A stretch of DNA of 51,604 bases from Bacillus sp. AFS001701 (GCF_002559405.1 NZ_NTZO01000005.1:1-51604); one strand, 5' to 3'. Counted from the stretch's first letter, positions 18,427 to 32,913 are shown. Notes: generated by a model from the letters alone, not told the origin. Numbers and translations: made by a program.

Positions 18427-18458
18427 AAAATAAATAACCACGTTAACTACCGTGGTTA
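18427..18458 (-). terminator. Terminator after dgkB
   Basis: TAACCACG (18435-18442) and CGTGGTTA (18451-18458) with an 8-base loop, followed on the minus strand by TTTATTTTG. The plus-strand side also has T-rich sequence, so it may act both ways. Confidence 0.8.
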
Positions 18459-18489
18459 CTTTTTCTAGTATTTACTACTATTTCACTTA

Positions 18490-19371
18490 TTATGGTACAT
18501 AGATTTCTAAGTGGTTGTAAAGCATATCGACAGTACATGGTGTTTCTCCACCATACTCACCATCAATATTTAATAGTAGTTTATCATCAGACATAATTTT
18601 TAAATGGCTTGCTCTAGTATAAAGAACATGTTCATTTTGTACATGCTGGCCACTTAATAGCTGAGCACATACTCTGATGATTTCAGCTATGTTTGATTTC
18701 TTTAAGACTAATAAGTCAAATTGTCCATCATTAATACTTGCATCAGGCGCAATTTTTTCAAATCCACCAACAGAATTTGTATTCGATAATAAGAACAAAA
18801 ATGCTTCTTCATCAAATACTTTTCCGTCATACTCAATTTTTAATCGTGTAGGCTTAACTCTTGGTAGCATTTCAATACCTTTTAAATAATATGCTAGCTG
18901 TCCTAACATTGTTTTTAGTTTACTAGGTACTTCATATGTTAATTCTGTGATTTTACCGGCAGCTAAAATATTTACAAAATATTTATCATCAACTCTTCCA
19001 ATATCAAGGGGGACAGTTTGCCCATTTGTTATGACTTCAGCCGCTTCCATAATTGAAACATTCACACCAATTGCTCTAGCAAAATCATTTGTTGTCCCAA
19101 CTGGGATTAATCCTAACTTTGGTCGATATTCTTGTTCTGCCATACCACTAATGACTTCATTAAGTGTTCCATCTCCACCGCAAGCTACAACTAAATCAAA
19201 TTTTCGTTCACATGCTTCTCTTGCTGCGATTGTCGCATCACCTGCACCGGTTGTTGCATGACAAGAGGTTTCATAACCCGCTTGCTCAAACAATTGCAAC
19301 ACATCGGGAAGCTTTTTCTTAAAAATTTCACGACCAGAAGTAGGGTTGTAGATAATTCTTGCACGTTTCAT
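18490..19371 (-). CDS. dgkB: Diacylglycerol kinase
   Basis: 293 residues; a soluble lipid kinase that phosphorylates diacylglycerol to phosphatidic acid and returns the by-product of lipoteichoic acid synthesis to phospholipid. The start MKRARIIYNPTSGREIFKK is nearly that of Bacillus subtilis DgkB, and the kinase loop CGGDGTLNEVISG and VGTTNDFARA follow. Two adjacent ATG codons exist; the second fits both the homologue and the GGATGG spacing better. The gene is monocistronic and lies in the conserved gatB-dgkB-rlmCD order. Confidence 0.9.
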   Translation of the reverse strand: MKRARIIYNPTSGREIFKKKLPDVLQLFEQAGYETSCHATTGAGDATIAAREACERKFDLVVACGGDGTLNEVISGMAEQEYRPKLGLIPVGTTNDFARAIGVNVSIMEAAEVITNGQTVPLDIGRVDDKYFVNILAAGKITELTYEVPSKLKTMLGQLAYYLKGIEMLPRVKPTRLKIEYDGKVFDEEAFLFLLSNTNSVGGFEKIAPDASINDGQFDLLVLKKSNIAEIIRVCAQLLSGQHVQNEHVLYTRASHLKIMSDDKLLLNIDGEYGGETPCTVDMLYNHLEIYVP

Positions 19372-19636
19372 CATTAACCATCCTACTTATTTATTTAAGT
19401 TCTCTAACTTATATCCTAACCTAAAAAGTTTTTGTAGTAAACTTTTTCCATTTACTTATCTATTTTTACCTTTCTAAAGCATGTTCAAACCCATATTGGA
19501 AAGCAATATTATATTATATTAAATTTATATTACATTCGTTTCTTTGCTATATTTTTCTATCGTTTTGAACAACTTAATCATTATAGTACATATTGATGAT
19601 AAATACATTAAAGTAGAATTAAGGATTGATAATGAG

Positions 19637-20104
19637 ATGGAAAACAAACCGTTCGTGAATGTAGAGTATTTTGCTCTAAAAAAGTTGAAAATTTACCGAG
19701 AAAGTGTTTTGCGTTTTTTATTAAGAGCAATAATGGCTAGTATGTTTATAGGCTTCGGAGTTATAGTAGCATTTAAATCAGGTCATTTCTTTCATGCTGC
19801 GTATACACCATTTGCCTACCCAATGGCTGCTATAACAATTACCGTCGCCATTCTTCTAATTGCATACGGTGGTGCTGACCTATTTATAGGAAACATATTT
19901 TATTTTGCCTATACTGCCATAAGAGGAAAAATGAAATGGCCAGAGGTGTTACATTTATGGCTTATATCTTACATTGGAAATATACTAGGTGCTGGTTGTT
20001 TTTCTTTATTAATACATATAACAGGATTATATAACGACCCAACAGTAAAGTGGATATCCTTTTGTATGCACCAACAAGCCAACCATATTATTGAGTCATT
20101 TTGA
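19637..20104 (+). pseudogene. 3'-truncated formate/nitrite (FNT) family transporter
   Basis: 155 residues from MENKPFVNVEYFALKK. The sequence resembles the first half of FNT channels: a membrane helix with IMASMFIGFGVIVAF, then a segment around AAITITVAILLIAYGGADLFIGNIFYF and SYIGNILGAGCFSLLI. The family is about 260 residues with six membrane helices; here the frame ends after about three and a half. The last residues (KWISFCMHQQANHIIESF) do not look like the family. A terminator follows 13 bases past the stop, so there is no room for the missing half. It is on the plus strand, against its neighbours, between gatB and dgkB. It is very probably a remnant and unlikely to form a channel. Confidence 0.6.
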
Positions 20105-20117
20105 CTCTAAACAATGC

Positions 20118-20151
20118 AAAAAACTACGGAGCTTATAGCCCGTAGTTTTTT
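20118..20151. terminator. Bidirectional terminator between gatB and the FNT remnant
   Basis: AAAAAACTACGG (20118-20129) and CCGTAGTTTTTT (20140-20151) form a perfect 12-bp stem with a 10-base loop and T-runs on both strands. It ends gatCAB on the minus strand and the FNT remnant on the plus strand. Confidence 0.9.
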
Positions 20152-20163
20152 GTATTGAAAACC

Positions 20164-21594
20164 TTATCTTTTTTGAATTTCTTCCATTAAGATTTTATTT
20201 AATAGTGGTGGATTCGCTTGGCCTTTAGTCGCTTTCATCATTTGACCAACAAGGAAACCAATAGCTCGGTCCTTACCATTTTTAAAGTCTTCAATTGATT
20301 GTGGATTAGCATCAAGAGTATCAATAACGATTTTACGAAGTGCGCCTTCATCAGATAATTGTACTAAGCCTTTCGCTTTTACAATTTCGTTTGCGTCTCC
20401 GCCGTTTTCAATTAGCTCAGTGAATACTTTTTTCGCAATCTTAGAAGAGATTGTACCGTCTGTAATTAACTTAAGCATACTGGATAAGTTTTCAGGCGTT
20501 AAAGCAACTTCATGCAGTTCCTTTTGTGATTTATTTAAGTACGCTGAAACTTCACCCATTAACCAGTTAGATGCTAATTTTGCATCTGCACCATTGTTTA
20601 CAGTTTCATCGAAGAAATCAGACATTTCTTTTGTTAAAGTTAATACCATTGCATCATATGCTGGTAAACCTAATTGCTCTACATAGCGTTTTTGACGAGC
20701 ATCTGGAAGCTCCGGAATACTTTGGCGAACACGTTCTTTCCACTCATCATCAATGTATAGTTCAACTAAGTCTGGTTCTGGGAAGTAACGGTAATCATCC
20801 GATCCTTCTTTTACACGCATTAAGATTGTAGTCTTTGTAGCTTCATCGTAACGACGAGTTTCTTGTTGGATTACTCCGCCAGATAATAGAACTTTTTCTT
20901 GGCGAACTTGCTCATGCTCTAGTCCTTTTTGAACGAAAGCAAATGAGTTTAAGTTCTTTAATTCTGCTTTTGTACCAAATTCCTCTTGTCCAAATGGACG
21001 TAAAGAAATATTAGCATCACAACGAAGTGAGCCTTCTTCCATTTTTACATCTGATACCCCACTGAATTGAATAATTGACTTAAGTTTTTCTAAATATGCA
21101 TAAGCCTCTTCAGGAGTTCTCATATCCGGCTCAGAAACGATTTCAATTAATGGAGTTCCTTGACGGTTAAAGTCTACTAATGAATATCCTTCATCTGTAT
21201 GATTTAACTTTCCAGCATCCTCTTCTAAATGAACACGAGTAATACCGATACGTTTCTTTTTGCCACCAACTTCGATTTCAATCCATCCATTTTCACCAAT
21301 CGGCTTATCAAATTGAGAGATTTGGTAAGCTTTTGGATTATCAGGGTAGAAGTAGTTTTTACGGTCAAACTTTGTTTCAGTTGCAATTTCACAATTTAAT
21401 GCCATTGCTGCCCTCATACCAAAGTTGACAGCTTCTTCATTTAATACTGGTAACACACCTGGATAACCTAAATCAATTACACCAGTGTTTGTATTTGGTT
21501 CTGCACCAAACGCATTAGGGCTTGGTGAGAAGATTTTTGATTTTGTTTTTAATTCTACGTGTACTTCTAAACCGATTATCGTTTCAAAATTCAT
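20164..21594 (-). CDS. gatB: Aspartyl/glutamyl-tRNA(Asn/Gln) amidotransferase subunit B
   Basis: 476 residues. The kinase-like part of GatCAB, which activates misacylated Glu-tRNA(Gln) or Asp-tRNA(Asn) so that ammonia from GatA can amidate it. The opening [20 protein letters not shown], the GDGS-type region around [19 protein letters not shown], and the C-terminal tRNA-binding tail with YqeY-like [13 protein letters not shown] are typical. It is third in the operon gatC-gatA-gatB, 15 bases past gatA. Confidence 0.95.
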   Translation of the reverse strand: MNFETIIGLEVHVELKTKSKIFSPSPNAFGAEPNTNTGVIDLGYPGVLPVLNEEAVNFGMRAAMALNCEIATETKFDRKNYFYPDNPKAYQISQFDKPIGENGWIEIEVGGKKKRIGITRVHLEEDAGKLNHTDEGYSLVDFNRQGTPLIEIVSEPDMRTPEEAYAYLEKLKSIIQFSGVSDVKMEEGSLRCDANISLRPFGQEEFGTKAELKNLNSFAFVQKGLEHEQVRQEKVLLSGGVIQQETRRYDEATKTTILMRVKEGSDDYRYFPEPDLVELYIDDEWKERVRQSIPELPDARQKRYVEQLGLPAYDAMVLTLTKEMSDFFDETVNNGADAKLASNWLMGEVSAYLNKSQKELHEVALTPENLSSMLKLITDGTISSKIAKKVFTELIENGGDANEIVKAKGLVQLSDEGALRKIVIDTLDANPQSIEDFKNGKDRAIGFLVGQMMKATKGQANPPLLNKILMEEIQKR

Positions 21595-21609
21595 CTTTCC
21601 CGCGCCTCC

Positions 21610-23064
21610 TTATAGTTGTGGTCTTTGTTTTGTAAAGTCAGTTGCTTGCTCGTATGCATGGGCAACTCTGTAAATTGTAGACTCATCAAAATGTTTACCG
21701 ATAATTTGTAATCCTAATGGAAGACCATTATGGAAACCACAAGGAACAGAAATCGCAGGAACACCCGCTAAGTTAATTGGAATCGTTAAAATATCATTTG
21801 CGTACATTGTCATTGGATCGCTTACTTTTTCGCCTACTTTAAATGCAGGAGTTGGTGTAGTTGGTCCAATAATAACATCATAGTTTTCAAATACTTTCTC
21901 GAAATCTTCTTTTATTAATGTACGTACTTGTTGAGCTTTTTTATAGTAAGCATCGTAGTAACCAGAACTTAATGCGTAAGTCCCTAACATGATACGACGT
22001 TTTACTTCATCTCCAAAGCCTTCAGCTCTAGTTTTCTTATAAAGATCAATTAAGTTTTCTACATCAGCTGCTCGATGTCCGTAGCGAATACCATCGAAAC
22101 GAGCTAAGTTAGCAGATGCTTCAGATGAAGAAATTAAATAATATGTAGCTAGTGCATATTTAGAATGTGGTAATGAAACCTCTTCCCAAGTAGCGCCTAA
22201 GCTTTCTAATAAATTTAAAGCAGCCATAACAGATGCACGAGCTTCTTCACCAACGCCTTCTCCTAAATATTCTTTAGGTACAGCGATACGAAGACCTTTT
22301 ACATCACCTGTTAACGCCTTAGCGAATGAAGGAACTTCTACATTTGCTGAAGTTGAGTCACTTGCATCTAATCCTGAAATTGCTTGTAATAACAATGCAT
22401 TATCTTCTACATTTCTAGTTATAGGGCCAATTTGGTCTAGAGAAGAAGCAAATGCTACTAAACCAGAACGAGATACACGACCATATGTAGGTTTTAAACC
22501 AACAACCCCACAGAATGAAGCTGGTTGACGGATAGATCCACCTGTATCTGAACCTAAAGAGAATAATACTTCTCCAGCAGCAACTGAAGCTGCAGAACCA
22601 CCGCTACTTCCGCCTGGTACGTATTCAGTATTCCATGGATTACGAGTACCACCGAACGCAGAATTTTCATTAGATGAACCCATTGCAAATTCATCCATAT
22701 TTAATTTTCCGATCGTAATGCTTTCAGCTTGTGCTAATTTCGTAACAACTGTCGCATCATAAATTGGATTGAAGTTCTCAAGAATTTTACTTGCACAAGT
22801 AGTACGAAGACCTTTTGTAACGATATTATCTTTTACACCAATAGGCATACCAGCAAGAATTCCACGAGACTCATCCCAAGGCTTTTCATCAAGTGCTTTT
22901 GCTTGTAGACGCGCTTGTTCTTCATTTAAGGTTAAAAATGATTTTACTTCACCATCAACTGCAGAAATTCGCTCATAAGATTCATTTACTAATTCTTCTA
23001 CTTTAATCTCTTTTGATTTTAATTTGCTATGTAATTCTGAAACTGTATATTCAAATAATGACAT
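21610..23064 (-). CDS. gatA: Glutamyl-tRNA(Gln) amidotransferase subunit A
   Basis: 484 residues from [11 protein letters not shown]. An amidase-signature glutaminase that frees ammonia for GatB. The catalytic triad is visible: Lys78 in GVKDNIV, cis-Ser153 in [11 protein letters not shown] and nucleophile Ser177 in [12 protein letters not shown]. An extended frame to 23130 would run into gatC; AAGGGGGGAATTAGA directly before ATG at 23064 decides the start. It lies 13 bases past gatC. Confidence 0.95.
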   Translation of the reverse strand: MSLFEYTVSELHSKLKSKEIKVEELVNESYERISAVDGEVKSFLTLNEEQARLQAKALDEKPWDESRGILAGMPIGVKDNIVTKGLRTTCASKILENFNPIYDATVVTKLAQAESITIGKLNMDEFAMGSSNENSAFGGTRNPWNTEYVPGGSSGGSAASVAAGEVLFSLGSDTGGSIRQPASFCGVVGLKPTYGRVSRSGLVAFASSLDQIGPITRNVEDNALLLQAISGLDASDSTSANVEVPSFAKALTGDVKGLRIAVPKEYLGEGVGEEARASVMAALNLLESLGATWEEVSLPHSKYALATYYLISSSEASANLARFDGIRYGHRAADVENLIDLYKKTRAEGFGDEVKRRIMLGTYALSSGYYDAYYKKAQQVRTLIKEDFEKVFENYDVIIGPTTPTPAFKVGEKVSDPMTMYANDILTIPINLAGVPAISVPCGFHNGLPLGLQIIGKHFDESTIYRVAHAYEQATDFTKQRPQL

Positions 23065-23077
23065 TCTAATTCCCCCC

Positions 23078-23368
23078 TTAATCCAATATTGACGGTACTT
23101 TAACTTGTCCATCTTTGTGGTCTGGTGCATTTTTCAGTACCTCTTCAATTGGTAAACCTTTACCTGGCTCATCTTTACGTAATACATTACGCATTTTTAG
23201 GACATGTGTAGTTGGTTTCACATTTGTTGTATCAAGTTCACCTAACTGCTCAGCAAAATCTAAAATTGCTCCAAGTTGTTTTGAAAACTTCTCTGCTTCT
23301 TCCTCTGTCACCGCTAAACGCGCTAAATGAGCAACGTGCTTAACTTGCTCCATTGTAATTTTTGACAT
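23078..23368 (-). CDS. gatC: Glutamyl-tRNA(Gln) amidotransferase subunit C
   Basis: 96 residues, the small wrapping subunit that holds GatA and GatB together. The helix start [17 protein letters not shown] and the middle [19 protein letters not shown] with a final PSILD are typical. It is first gene of the gatCAB operon; upstream lies a long palindrome (23470-23600). Confidence 0.93.
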   Translation of the reverse strand: MSKITMEQVKHVAHLARLAVTEEEAEKFSKQLGAILDFAEQLGELDTTNVKPTTHVLKMRNVLRKDEPGKGLPIEEVLKNAPDHKDGQVKVPSILD

Positions 23369-23469
23369 TTATATGCACCTCCATATTATTCGCACAACAT
23401 ACAATATACTGATAATACCAAATTTCCCATGTGTCGGGCAACATTCCACTTAAATACAAGTAAAATAAT

Positions 23470-23600
23470 TACAGACTGTCCGCCAAACGCTCTCTTTCTT
23501 CGTTACTTCACCTAACTGAAACTCATTATCGTATAGGATAACTCTGCTCCTCATTAGGTTAAATGAAACTCGAAAGACATTCGCTTTCAAACAGTCTGTA
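23470..23600. repeat. 131-base imperfect palindrome (long hairpin) between the deaminase gene and gatC
   Basis: Concentric inverted arms share one centre near 23535: TACAGACTGT/ACAGTCTGTA (23470-23479 with 23591-23600), TTCG/CGAA (23499-23502 with 23571-23574), ACCTAA/TTAGGT (23510-23515 with 23554-23559) and TTATC/GATAA (23526-23530 with 23537-23541) around a 6-base loop. Nothing in it is coding. It could be a MITE-like mobile repeat, a structured RNA in the gatCAB leader, or a large terminator of the gene upstream. I do not recognise the family. Confidence 0.65.
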
Positions 23601-23655
23601 CTAAAATTCTTACATATAAAATTAATCAAACGTTTGTTTAAATTTAGACTAAAGT

Positions 23656-24180
23656 TTATTCGGCAGGGATTCTTGTTAGTTCAATTCCATATTTTTTAAA
23701 ATACTCAATTGAATAATCATCTGGATAACCTACATTATAAACAACTCTAGTAATCCCCGCTCCATTTATCATTTTCGCACAAGCTCGACATGGTGCAGTT
23801 GTACAATAGATTGTCCAATTATCACCTTTCGTTTTTTGAATTCCTGATTGTACTAATTGATAAATTGCATTTTCTTCAGCATGGAAAGCATCACAAGGAT
23901 ACTGATCTGAGTATTTACCACTATCCAATAATCCTTCTTGACGAGCAGCAAAGCGTGGACATCCCCCATCAATACAATGCTTAGCACCTTTCGGATATCC
24001 ATTATACCCAGAAGCAATTATTCTATTATCACTTACAATAACTGCTCCGACCCTTCTACTTCCGCAAGTTGAACGAAGAGAAGTTATAAATGCCTGTCCT
24101 AAAAAATAAGAGTCCCAATCATCGCGAGTTCCTAAAGGAATTGAATCTACTAATTGAATAATTCTCTGTAAAATTTGCAT
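23656..24180 (-). CDS. Deoxycytidylate (dCMP) deaminase-like protein
   Basis: 174 residues with the zinc-dependent cytidine/dCMP deaminase fold. Near the N-terminus is STCGSRRVGAVIVSDNRIIASGYNG, then HCIDGGCPR, then the catalytic HAEENA (His100, Glu102) and the zinc pair PCRACAK (Cys131, Cys134). This is the arrangement of dCMP deaminases such as ComEB, which convert dCMP to dUMP for thymidylate synthesis. It is not in a competence operon here; it stands alone between rocA and gatCAB. A closely related nucleotide or antibiotic deaminase function cannot be excluded. Confidence 0.82.
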   Translation of the reverse strand: MQILQRIIQLVDSIPLGTRDDWDSYFLGQAFITSLRSTCGSRRVGAVIVSDNRIIASGYNGYPKGAKHCIDGGCPRFAARQEGLLDSGKYSDQYPCDAFHAEENAIYQLVQSGIQKTKGDNWTIYCTTAPCRACAKMINGAGITRVVYNVGYPDDYSIEYFKKYGIELTRIPAE

Positions 24181-24343
24181 GGTATCCCTTCTCTCTGTTC
24201 ACTATCTTTATTTAAAATTATAGCATAATAATATGGGGAAGGGCTCTGCATGAAAATATTTAGTGTTATGGTTTTCATCAACAATGTGAACCATTTCTGA
24301 TTACGCTAGTTTATACATTTTTTCTATCATTTAAAATTACAAA

Positions 24344-24374
24344 GAAACCCACAAAGAATTTCTTCGTGGGTTTC
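24344..24374 (-). terminator. Terminator after rocA
   Basis: GAAACCCAC (24344-24352) and GTGGGTTTC (24366-24374), further extended inside, with a modest T-rich tract on the minus strand (TTTGTAATTTT). It lies about 40 bases past the rocA stop. Confidence 0.8.
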
Positions 24375-24413
24375 CTCTTTATAGGTTGTCCAAAAGACAA
24401 GCCTTACTATTTA

Positions 24414-25961
24414 TTAAAGCATTTCTGAAGTTGTTTTACCTTGCATGTGAAGAACTAGGTAATCTGGTCCGCCTGCTTTTGAGTCAGTACCTGACATGTT
24501 GAATCCACCAAATGGTTGGTAACCAACGATTGCACCAGTACATCCACGGTTAAAGTATAAGTTACCAGCGTGGAAGTCTTCACGTGCTTTTTCGATGTTT
24601 GCACGGTTGTTAGAGATAACAGCACCTGTTAAACCGTATTCAGTGTTGTTAGCAATTTCTAAAGCGTGATCAAAGTCTTTAGCTTTACAGAATGCTACAA
24701 CTGGTCCAAAGATTTCTTCTTTCATTAAACGAGCATCTTCAGCAACGTCAGCAACGATTGTTGGTTTGATGAACCAACCAGTAGAATCGTCTCCTTCTCC
24801 ACCTGTTACTACACGGCCTTCTTCACGTCCGATTTGTACGTAGCTCATTACTTTATTGAAAGCAGCTTGGTCATTAACTGGACCCATGTAAGTTGAACGG
24901 TCTTCTGGGTTTCCAACAGTTAATTCGTTTGTTAATTCGATTGCACGAGCAAGAACTTGATCATACACATCTTGGTGAATTACTGCACGAGAACATGCTG
25001 AACATTTTTGACCAGAGAATCCGAATGCAGATGCAACGATTGATTTAGCAGCTAATTCTAAATCAGCTTCTTTATCAACTACCATTGTGTCTTTACCGCC
25101 CATCTCAGCGATAACACGTTTTAACCAGATTTGACCTGGGTTTACTTTTGCAGCGCGCTCATAAATACGGATACCAACTTCTTTAGAACCAGTAAAGCTG
25201 ATGAAACGAGTGCGTGGGTGATCAACTAAGTAATCTCCTACTTCAGCACCACTACCTGGTACGAAGTTTACTACTCCTGCAGGTAATCCAGCTTCTTCTA
25301 ATACTTCTAAGAATTTGTAAGCAACTACTGGAGTTGTACTTGCTGGTTTTAATAGAACAGTGTTACCTGTTACTACAGCAGCTACAGTTGTTCCAGCCAT
25401 GATTGCAAATGGGAAGTTCCAAGGAGAGATTACAACACCAACTCCTAATGGAATGTAGTTGAAACGGTTATATTCACCTGGACGGCTTTCAACAGGAATT
25501 CCGTCTTTTAATTGTAACATTTGACGAGCATAGAACTCTAAGAAATCAATTGCTTCAGCTGTATCAGCATCTGCTTCATTCCAAGGTTTACCAGCTTCTT
25601 TAGTTAATAAAGCTGAGAATTCGTGTTTACGACGACGAATAATTGCAGCCGCACGGAATAAGATGTCAGCACGAACTTCAGGTTTAACTTTTTTCCATGT
25701 ATTAAAAGTTGTATCAGCAATTTGCATAGCTTTTTCAGCTAAGTCACGGCTTGCTTTAGATACAGTACCAATAACTTCTTTATGATTTGAAGGATTTACA
25801 GATACGATTTGTTCTTCTGTAAAGATACGCTCTCCACCAATGATTAGTGGATATTTTTCACCTAAATAAGATGAAACTTTTGCTAATCCTTGTTTGTATT
25901 GTTCTTGATTTTCCTCTAAGCCAAAGTTTGTAAATGGCTCATGTTTGTAAGGTATAACCAT
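24414..25961 (-). CDS. rocA: L-glutamate gamma-semialdehyde (1-pyrroline-5-carboxylate) dehydrogenase
   Basis: 515 residues, an NAD-dependent aldehyde dehydrogenase that makes glutamate in proline and arginine breakdown. The N-terminal signature [10 protein letters not shown] and [20 protein letters not shown] match the RocA/PutC group. The catalytic residues are Glu286 (AEMGGKD) and Cys320 ([11 protein letters not shown]), and the NAD part has SPWNFPFAI and FTGSKEVG. It is single-gene transcribed, with a cre-like site in front and a terminator behind. Bacillus can have two paralogues (RocA and PutC/YcgN); absence of a proline dehydrogenase gene nearby makes RocA the better guess. Confidence 0.88.
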   Translation of the reverse strand: MVIPYKHEPFTNFGLEENQEQYKQGLAKVSSYLGEKYPLIIGGERIFTEEQIVSVNPSNHKEVIGTVSKASRDLAEKAMQIADTTFNTWKKVKPEVRADILFRAAAIIRRRKHEFSALLTKEAGKPWNEADADTAEAIDFLEFYARQMLQLKDGIPVESRPGEYNRFNYIPLGVGVVISPWNFPFAIMAGTTVAAVVTGNTVLLKPASTTPVVAYKFLEVLEEAGLPAGVVNFVPGSGAEVGDYLVDHPRTRFISFTGSKEVGIRIYERAAKVNPGQIWLKRVIAEMGGKDTMVVDKEADLELAAKSIVASAFGFSGQKCSACSRAVIHQDVYDQVLARAIELTNELTVGNPEDRSTYMGPVNDQAAFNKVMSYVQIGREEGRVVTGGEGDDSTGWFIKPTIVADVAEDARLMKEEIFGPVVAFCKAKDFDHALEIANNTEYGLTGAVISNNRANIEKAREDFHAGNLYFNRGCTGAIVGYQPFGGFNMSGTDSKAGGPDYLVLHMQGKTTSEML

Positions 25962-25998
25962 TGAATAAATCCCCCTTTAGTTTGAAAATAGCAATAAC

Positions 25999-26012
25999 TG
26001 TAACCGTTTTTC
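25999..26012 (+). promoter_or_regulatory. cre-like site ahead of rocA
   Basis: The plus strand reads TGTAACCGTTTTTC, which fits TGWAANCGNTNWCA at 12 of 14 positions. It lies 38 bases ahead of the rocA ATG, where CcpA binding would block transcription. This is a weaker match than the one at 8740. Confidence 0.45.
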
Positions 26013-26133
26013 TATCAGTCTTTTCAGTCAATTGCTAGTAGTATAACTACTGAATAAAAAAACTCACATTTACATAATACAATATTCCTATATATTCTTC
26101 AAATATGAAACGCTTACAGATTCTTCCCTAATA

Positions 26134-26164
26134 TATAAAAAAAGGAAGAGTAGTCCTCTTCCTT
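26134..26164 (-). terminator. Terminator after camS
   Basis: AAGGAAGAG (26142-26150) and CTCTTCCTT (26156-26164), a perfect 9-bp stem with a 5-base loop, directly abutting the camS stop and followed on the minus strand by TTTTTTTAT. Confidence 0.9.
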
Positions 26165-27367
26165 TTAGTTATAAATATGCACACTTGGTTCTTTAGCATC
26201 TACATCTTTTACGATCAGTGCTTCCTGTCCATTTGATGAGAATATATTCGTCTCAACCTTTAAGTATGAAGGGAAATGGTCCATCATAAGTCCCGCTACA
26301 TATTGAGTAAAAGCTATGACTTCTGCCTTACCATAAAATTGCATAGGTATATCAATTTTTAGTTGTATTAATTCATTATCCTTATAAAAACCGGTGCCTA
26401 CAACACCAGTATAATTCGGAAAATAATTTTCTATATCTGATTTAAAATTAACCATTTTCATTGCATCATCTCGGTAATCTGCAGTTGCAGCAGCTGAAGG
26501 GAATAAATAGTATTTCTCATTTATTTTATCCCAATTGCTAATTGAGAGGTCATTTCCAGACACTGAAGTCATAGCTACATAGTTTCCAGGTACTACAGAT
26601 GACTGACTTTGCTGACGGAAAATAGCAAATGTGATTGGAATATCTTTAAATTCGTCCATTTTTCGAATTCGCGTCAAAATTTCTTGTGCGATCGCTTTAC
26701 CTTGTTTAATCATTTCATCTTGAGGAATTTTAAGCTCTCTTGGGTAGCCATGCTCCTCTTGATAATAATAAACAGAGTTCATTGCTAAACCAATTGCTAC
26801 GCCCTCAACTTTAACTTCTTTTCCGTCCTTTTTTAGATAATCCTGCTCTAAAATAGAATTTAAAAATATCGGAGCTTGTTTAGCTTTTTGATCTTCAGAA
26901 AGATTTTTTGTATCCGTTTGAATTGGATTCAATCCATCATTTGTAATCGAACTTGGCTTTAAATTTGCGCTCTTAAGTGCATCTTGTTTTTGTTTAAATT
27001 GTGAAGGAGTATACTTCCTTTTTAGCCAAGATTCCACCGTTTTTTTACTTAATAATTGTCCTTCTTGATACAGGTAATCTTTTGTTGAATATTGCTCTTG
27101 TACAATTCGCATTAAACCTAATTCAAATTCACTAATATCAAGTCTATTATCGATATTTGCAACGACAGCACCTCTTGTTTTACTCGGTTTAAATGGAAGT
27201 ATTGTCTTGTAGTAATCATTTGAAATTGAATAACGGGGTATTATTGCGTCTTCCCCTTTTTTATTATTGCTCTCTTGTACAACCTTATCTTCATTCTTTA
27301 TTGATAATGAACAGCCAGATAAGATGAGCGAAAAACAACATAGGAGCATTCCTATACGTTTTTTCAT
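26165..27367 (-). CDS. camS: CamS-family lipoprotein (sex pheromone precursor type)
   Basis: 400 residues. A signal peptide with lipobox LSGC (Cys19) shows it is a membrane-anchored lipoprotein. The rest is the CamS fold. In enterococci and staphylococci a peptide from the CamS signal sequence acts as a plasmid pheromone; in Bacillus the function (YerH) is unknown. It is last in the pcrB-pcrA-ligA-camS operon, 71 bases past ligA, and is followed directly by a terminator. Confidence 0.85.
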   Translation of the reverse strand: MKKRIGMLLCCFSLILSGCSLSIKNEDKVVQESNNKKGEDAIIPRYSISNDYYKTILPFKPSKTRGAVVANIDNRLDISEFELGLMRIVQEQYSTKDYLYQEGQLLSKKTVESWLKRKYTPSQFKQKQDALKSANLKPSSITNDGLNPIQTDTKNLSEDQKAKQAPIFLNSILEQDYLKKDGKEVKVEGVAIGLAMNSVYYYQEEHGYPRELKIPQDEMIKQGKAIAQEILTRIRKMDEFKDIPITFAIFRQQSQSSVVPGNYVAMTSVSGNDLSISNWDKINEKYYLFPSAAATADYRDDAMKMVNFKSDIENYFPNYTGVVGTGFYKDNELIQLKIDIPMQFYGKAEVIAFTQYVAGLMMDHFPSYLKVETNIFSSNGQEALIVKDVDAKEPSVHIYN

Positions 27368-27438
27368 CTAACTCACACCTTCTACTTATTAAGTGAACGA
27401 ACTACTATCATTAATCCGTCCTCTAATTGATTGAAATT

Positions 27439-31632
<4,194 letters not shown>

Positions 31633-31633
<1 letters not shown>

Positions 31634-32331
31634 TACTTAGTCGCTCCTTTTTTTACAGCTTTCACAGTTTGTAAAGCTTCTTGTAAGTTATCATATATAA
31701 TGTTCCCAACAATAATCGTATCAGCAAATTGCTTCATCTCAACTGCATGTTGAGCTGAAGCAATTCCCCCACCATAGAATAATTTCGTATTGTTTAATAC
31801 TTTTGAGACTTCTTCTACCACCTGGGGTGAACCATATATGCCGCTATATTCTAAATAAAAAATCGGTAATTTTAATAATTGCTCAGAAACTTCCGCATAA
31901 GCTACAATATCTTCTATTGAAAGATCTGTCACTGCACTTGTCAGCTTTGCTGCCTTACAATCTTCATTTAATATACAATAACCTTCCATTACCAATTCTT
32001 CAGCATGAACTAAATGAGCGAATTCTTTCATTGCTTGTTGATGCATACCAATAATCCACTTTGGATCATTACTATTTAAAACTGTCGGGATAAAATAGAA
32101 ATCATAACCTGGAGTTACGGCTTCAAGATTTGATACCTCTAAAATACATGGTACTGCATAGCGTCTTATTCTAATTAGTAGAGATATCGTAGCATCTAAC
32201 GTTACATCGTCCGTTCCACCAACTAAAATTGCATCCGTTCCTGACTCACAAATTTTTTCTAATTCATCATCAGAGATTTCTTTGTTTGGATCTAATTTAA
32301 ATATGTGATTCCATTGTGAATAATCGTACAT
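31633..32331 (-). CDS. pcrB: Heptaprenylglyceryl phosphate synthase
   Basis: 232 residues, a TIM-barrel prenyltransferase that couples a heptaprenyl chain to glycerol-1-phosphate. The start [20 protein letters not shown], the glycerol-phosphate region [20 protein letters not shown] and the phosphate loop YGGGIASAQ...IIVGNIIY match the family. CCGGAGGAC lies before ATG. It leads the pcrB-pcrA-ligA-camS operon; the 221-base gap upstream is shared with a divergent gene. Confidence 0.93.
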
Positions 32332-32463
32332 TTTGTCCTCCGGAATTGTTTTTTAACATTAATTTATCTATTTTTATTAAGTACTTTTATCAAAAATATA
32401 AATGTATTGTATCTTATAAAAAAGGAAAAGTAACCCTACGTCCCCATTTTAAGTAATTAATAC

Positions 32464-32493
32464 TAATTGTTTCCTATTATATTGAAACAATTA
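32464..32493. promoter_or_regulatory. Perfect 10-bp palindrome between pcrB and the DUF2892 gene
   Basis: TAATTGTTTC (32464-32473) and GAAACAATTA (32484-32493), with a 10-base spacer. It sits between two divergent genes and has no T-run on either side, which fits an operator better than a terminator. The regulator is unknown; dyads of this kind are often MarR- or TetR-type sites. Confidence 0.5.
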
Positions 32494-32552
32494 AAGGGAA
32501 AAATGGTAAAGAGTGATTGAGTCACTGATACTTATTATAAGGGGAGTTACTG

Positions 32553-32810
32553 TTGAGACCAAATATTAGCATTATAAATGCACTTATACGTATAACTGCT
32601 GGCTTAACTATTTTAGCTTACGGCACAGCAAAGCTCACACGCAGAAGATGTAGTAATTCTGTCATCATTTTAATCATAATCGGTGCCATGAAAGTTGCAG
32701 AGGGAGTATTACGTTTTTGCCCAATGACTGCTCTTGGTAAGAAATGTAAGATTATGGCAGATAAACACGACGAGGGAGATACATTCGAAGATTATATTCA
32801 ACCTTCATAA
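32553..32810 (+). CDS. Small DUF2892-type membrane protein
   Basis: 85 residues, starting with TTG 6 bases after GGGGAG. Two hydrophobic segments (NALIRITAGLTILAYG and SVIILIIIGAMKVAEG) with a charged hinge KLTRRRCSN; then a cysteine-containing RFCPMTALGKKCK, and an acidic end. The layout matches the small inner-membrane DUF2892 (YgaP-like) proteins, whose role is unknown. It is transcribed divergently from pcrB and shares a bidirectional terminator with purD. Confidence 0.7.
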   Translation: MRPNISIINALIRITAGLTILAYGTAKLTRRRCSNSVIILIIIGAMKVAEGVLRFCPMTALGKKCKIMADKHDEGDTFEDYIQPS

Positions 32811-32882
32811 AAATAGTTTATCAAAAATGGAGTAGATTGTATAGATAAAAATAGAACACTAGTTCTTATTTTAACAAGAAAT

Positions 32883-32913
32883 AGGGTCGTCATTAATCAT
32901 AAATGACGACCCT
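32883..32913. terminator. Bidirectional terminator after purD and the DUF2892 gene
   Basis: AGGGTCGTCATT (32883-32894) and AATGACGACCCT (32902-32913), a perfect 12-bp stem with a 7-base loop. T-rich sequence follows on each strand. It ends the pur operon. Confidence 0.9.

Noticed and set aside
26104-26118. Second cre candidate upstream of rocA (minus strand TGTAAGCGTTTCATA)
   Set aside because: The left half is perfect but the right half misses the conserved C-A positions, and it lies far upstream of the gene.
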